This document shows positions 6,725 to 7,772 of a stretch of DNA of 7,772 nt, piece by piece. The translations under genes were made by a program, and so were the position numbers. The number at the start of each line of letters is the position of its first letter. Positions within the stretch are counted from its first letter, which is position 1. A model generated the notes under the pieces. It worked only from the letters and a program-made list of their open reading frames with translations. It was not told the DNA's origin and made no database searches. The DNA is from Candidatus Paracaedibacteraceae bacterium UBA6184 (GTDB lineage: Bacteria > Pseudomonadota > Alphaproteobacteria > UBA6184): NCBI GenBank assembly GCA_002422845.1, contig DITM01000036.1, forward strand, positions 361 through 8,132, in the 5' to 3' direction.

Positions 6725-7290
6725 ACCGTTACACTCATTAATTTTCTGATTCCAACCAGAAGCACATTAAAGCTGTGGGATTTATTGGAACCATCTATTT
6801 TTAGAAAAGGGGCAATCGCTCGGGAACCTGCAACTTTCTGATATTTTTTTTGTGTCAGTTTAGATAATTCCTGAGCCGCATTCGATAGAGTATCGGGAGT
6901 GCGGTATTTTCTGTCCTGTTGTTTTTTTGCCAGATTACCGATGTCAAGTCCTTGCCCAACAGCATTGAGATCGCCCAAATAAAAACTTTCCAATTCAGTG
7001 CAAGCAATCCGAATCAGTGTTACCGCTTGTTTGCCACTGGCACAAACCTTTTCAGCCAAACGCTGTTTAATTACTAGACAATCCCCACCGTCTTTATCAC
7101 GCATCACTAAAAAAACTGAATTGGGTTGTTGCCAGCCTTTTAAGCGGCGTTCCAATTGTTTTTCTAAATCCTGCTTGCCTTCAAAAACGATATATCTAAC
7201 ACTGATATTCTCAGGCAACACCTTAGGTAATACACCTTTTAACATTTCTTGTGCTGAAAGTTCTTCAAGCAAAAAGACTAAACACGTCAT
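6721..7290 (-). CDS. DUF4276 family TOPRIM-like protein
   Basis: This 189-residue protein resembles DUF4276, which I believe belongs to the TOPRIM-like group of metal-dependent nucleases. The acidic pair in VFLLEELSAQEML (E9/E10) fits the conserved TOPRIM glutamate. MRDKDGGDC (D66, D68, D71) fits the DxD metal site. IACTELESFYLGD (96-108) is a family-typical block, and the C-terminal part, with QDRKYRTPDTLSNAAQEL, is helical. Its start overlaps the ATPase stop (ATGA, 7287-7290) and its stop overlaps the Res start (ATGA, 6721-6724), so all three are made together. DUF4276 genes commonly sit next to AAA/ABC-type ATPases. By analogy with OLD-family, Gabija and PARIS-type ATPase-TOPRIM partnerships, it may be the nuclease arm of that ATPase. 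The nuclease role is inferred; the pairing is seen. Confidence 0.8.
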   Translation of the reverse strand: MTCLVFLLEELSAQEMLKGVLPKVLPENISVRYIVFEGKQDLEKQLERRLKGWQQPNSVFLVMRDKDGGDCLVIKQRLAEKVCASGKQAVTLIRIACTELESFYLGDLNAVGQGLDIGNLAKKQQDRKYRTPDTLSNAAQELSKLTQKKYQKVAGSRAIAPFLKIDGSNKSHSFNVLLVGIRKLMSVTV

Positions 7291-7772
7291 TCAGGGTCAA
7301 CCCCATCGAAAAATCCTTGTTTCCACAAATAGCCCATCTGGTCGCCATCATCCATATAGGCTTTAATCTGCGCATCATTCGAGGCGCGTTTTATGGTTGT
7401 ATAGCCGTTTTCTTTTACTAACCAAAAAACCTCTTCTAATTTCGTCGCATTCAAGAAATCAGGGGAATGTGTTGAAACAAAAACCTGTCCACCACGTTCA
7501 GAATACGCTCTAAATTCTTCGGCCAATTCTGCTAGTAATCTGTGATAAAGCTGATTTTCTGGCTCTTCCACGCACAGCAAGGGGTGAGGATTGGGGTCGT
7601 AAAGTAGCGTTAAATACGCCAACATTTTAATGGTTCCATCTGACACATATCTTGCCAAAAAGGGGTCTTCAAATGCACCGTCTTGAAACTTGAGTAACAC
7701 CCGCCCTTCTTCTGTTGTTTTGGCTTCAACTTGTGTAATCCCAGGCACACGACGTTTGTCAACATAGTTGTC
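7287..7772 (-). CDS. AAA/ABC-type ATPase, C-terminal part (cut by window edge)
   Basis: The frame is open through the right edge (DNYVDKRRVPGITQVE continues upstream of a GTG at 7748), so only the last ~161 residues are visible. The GTG should not be taken as the real start. The visible part is the second half of an ABC/SMC-like ATPase head of the AAA_21/OLD type. Counted from the GTG codon, ARYVSDGTIKMLAYLTLL (32-49) occupies the signature-loop position, LLCVEEPENQLY (57-68) is Walker B with its catalytic glutamate, and VFVSTHSPDFLN (89-100) is the H-loop with its switch histidine. Walker A must lie beyond 7772. The ATGA overlap with the DUF4276 gene indicates co-translation. Such ATPases act as sensors or regulators of a partner nuclease in several defence systems. 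That role here is inference. Confidence 0.88.
   Translation of the reverse strand, partial: DNYVDKRRVPGITQVEAKTTEEGRVLLKFQDGAFEDPFLARYVSDGTIKMLAYLTLLYDPNPHPLLCVEEPENQLYHRLLAELAEEFRAYSERGGQVFVSTHSPDFLNATKLEEVFWLVKENGYTTIKRASNDAQIKAYMDDGDQMGYLWKQGFFDGVDPE

Noticed and set aside
6035..6841. 268-residue plus-strand open frame
   Set aside because: It lies opposite the intact Res and DUF4276 genes, whose motifs are unmistakable, and has no recognisable domain. It is a shadow frame.

Overview
This window looks like a stretch of an anti-phage defence (accessory) island from a Gram-negative bacterium, most likely a gammaproteobacterium. That placement rests on codon use and the general look of the proteins, not on any marker gene. 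All genes I can support lie on the minus strand, so transcription runs from high to low coordinates. Base composition is mosaic. The restriction operon (about 3700-7772) is of medium GC, the strip at about 2770-3700 is strikingly AT-rich, and the segment from 1 to 2766 is intermediate, which suggests modules acquired separately.

The right-hand part (7772 down to 3698) is a tightly coupled operon. It contains the C-terminal part of an AAA/ABC-type ATPase cut by the window edge, a TOPRIM-like DUF4276 protein, and a full-length 1008-residue type III restriction (Res) subunit. Each junction is a 4-base ATGA stop/start overlap. The cognate methyltransferase (Mod) is not in the window and is expected beyond 7772. 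An ATPase plus TOPRIM-like pair next to a type III Res subunit suggests a composite defence locus, not a bare restriction-modification system.

The middle part (3697 down to 2767) is AT-rich. It holds a frameshifted remnant of a widespread ~58-residue 'MAKNTG...' small protein, a 110-residue protein of unknown function with a good ribosome binding site and an operator-like dyad upstream, and a weak small ORF overlapping the next gene.

The left-hand part (2766 down to 1) carries an Abi-alpha (DUF4393) protein and a DUF2971 protein as a likely two-gene unit. A 377-base structured intergenic region follows, with three successive inverted repeats including a perfect 21-bp-arm palindrome. Last comes a protein resembling a class III nucleotidyl cyclase. 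Its frame appears broken by one extra base in a T5 run (225-229). Repairing it joins the cyclase-like domain to a clear winged-helix-like C-terminal domain ending at 21. Both broken genes need exactly one base removed near an A/T run, so sequencing error and true decay must be told apart. The best candidate for something undescribed is the cyclase-like/winged-helix protein beside Abi-alpha and DUF2971, together with the ATPase/TOPRIM insertion in the type III locus.
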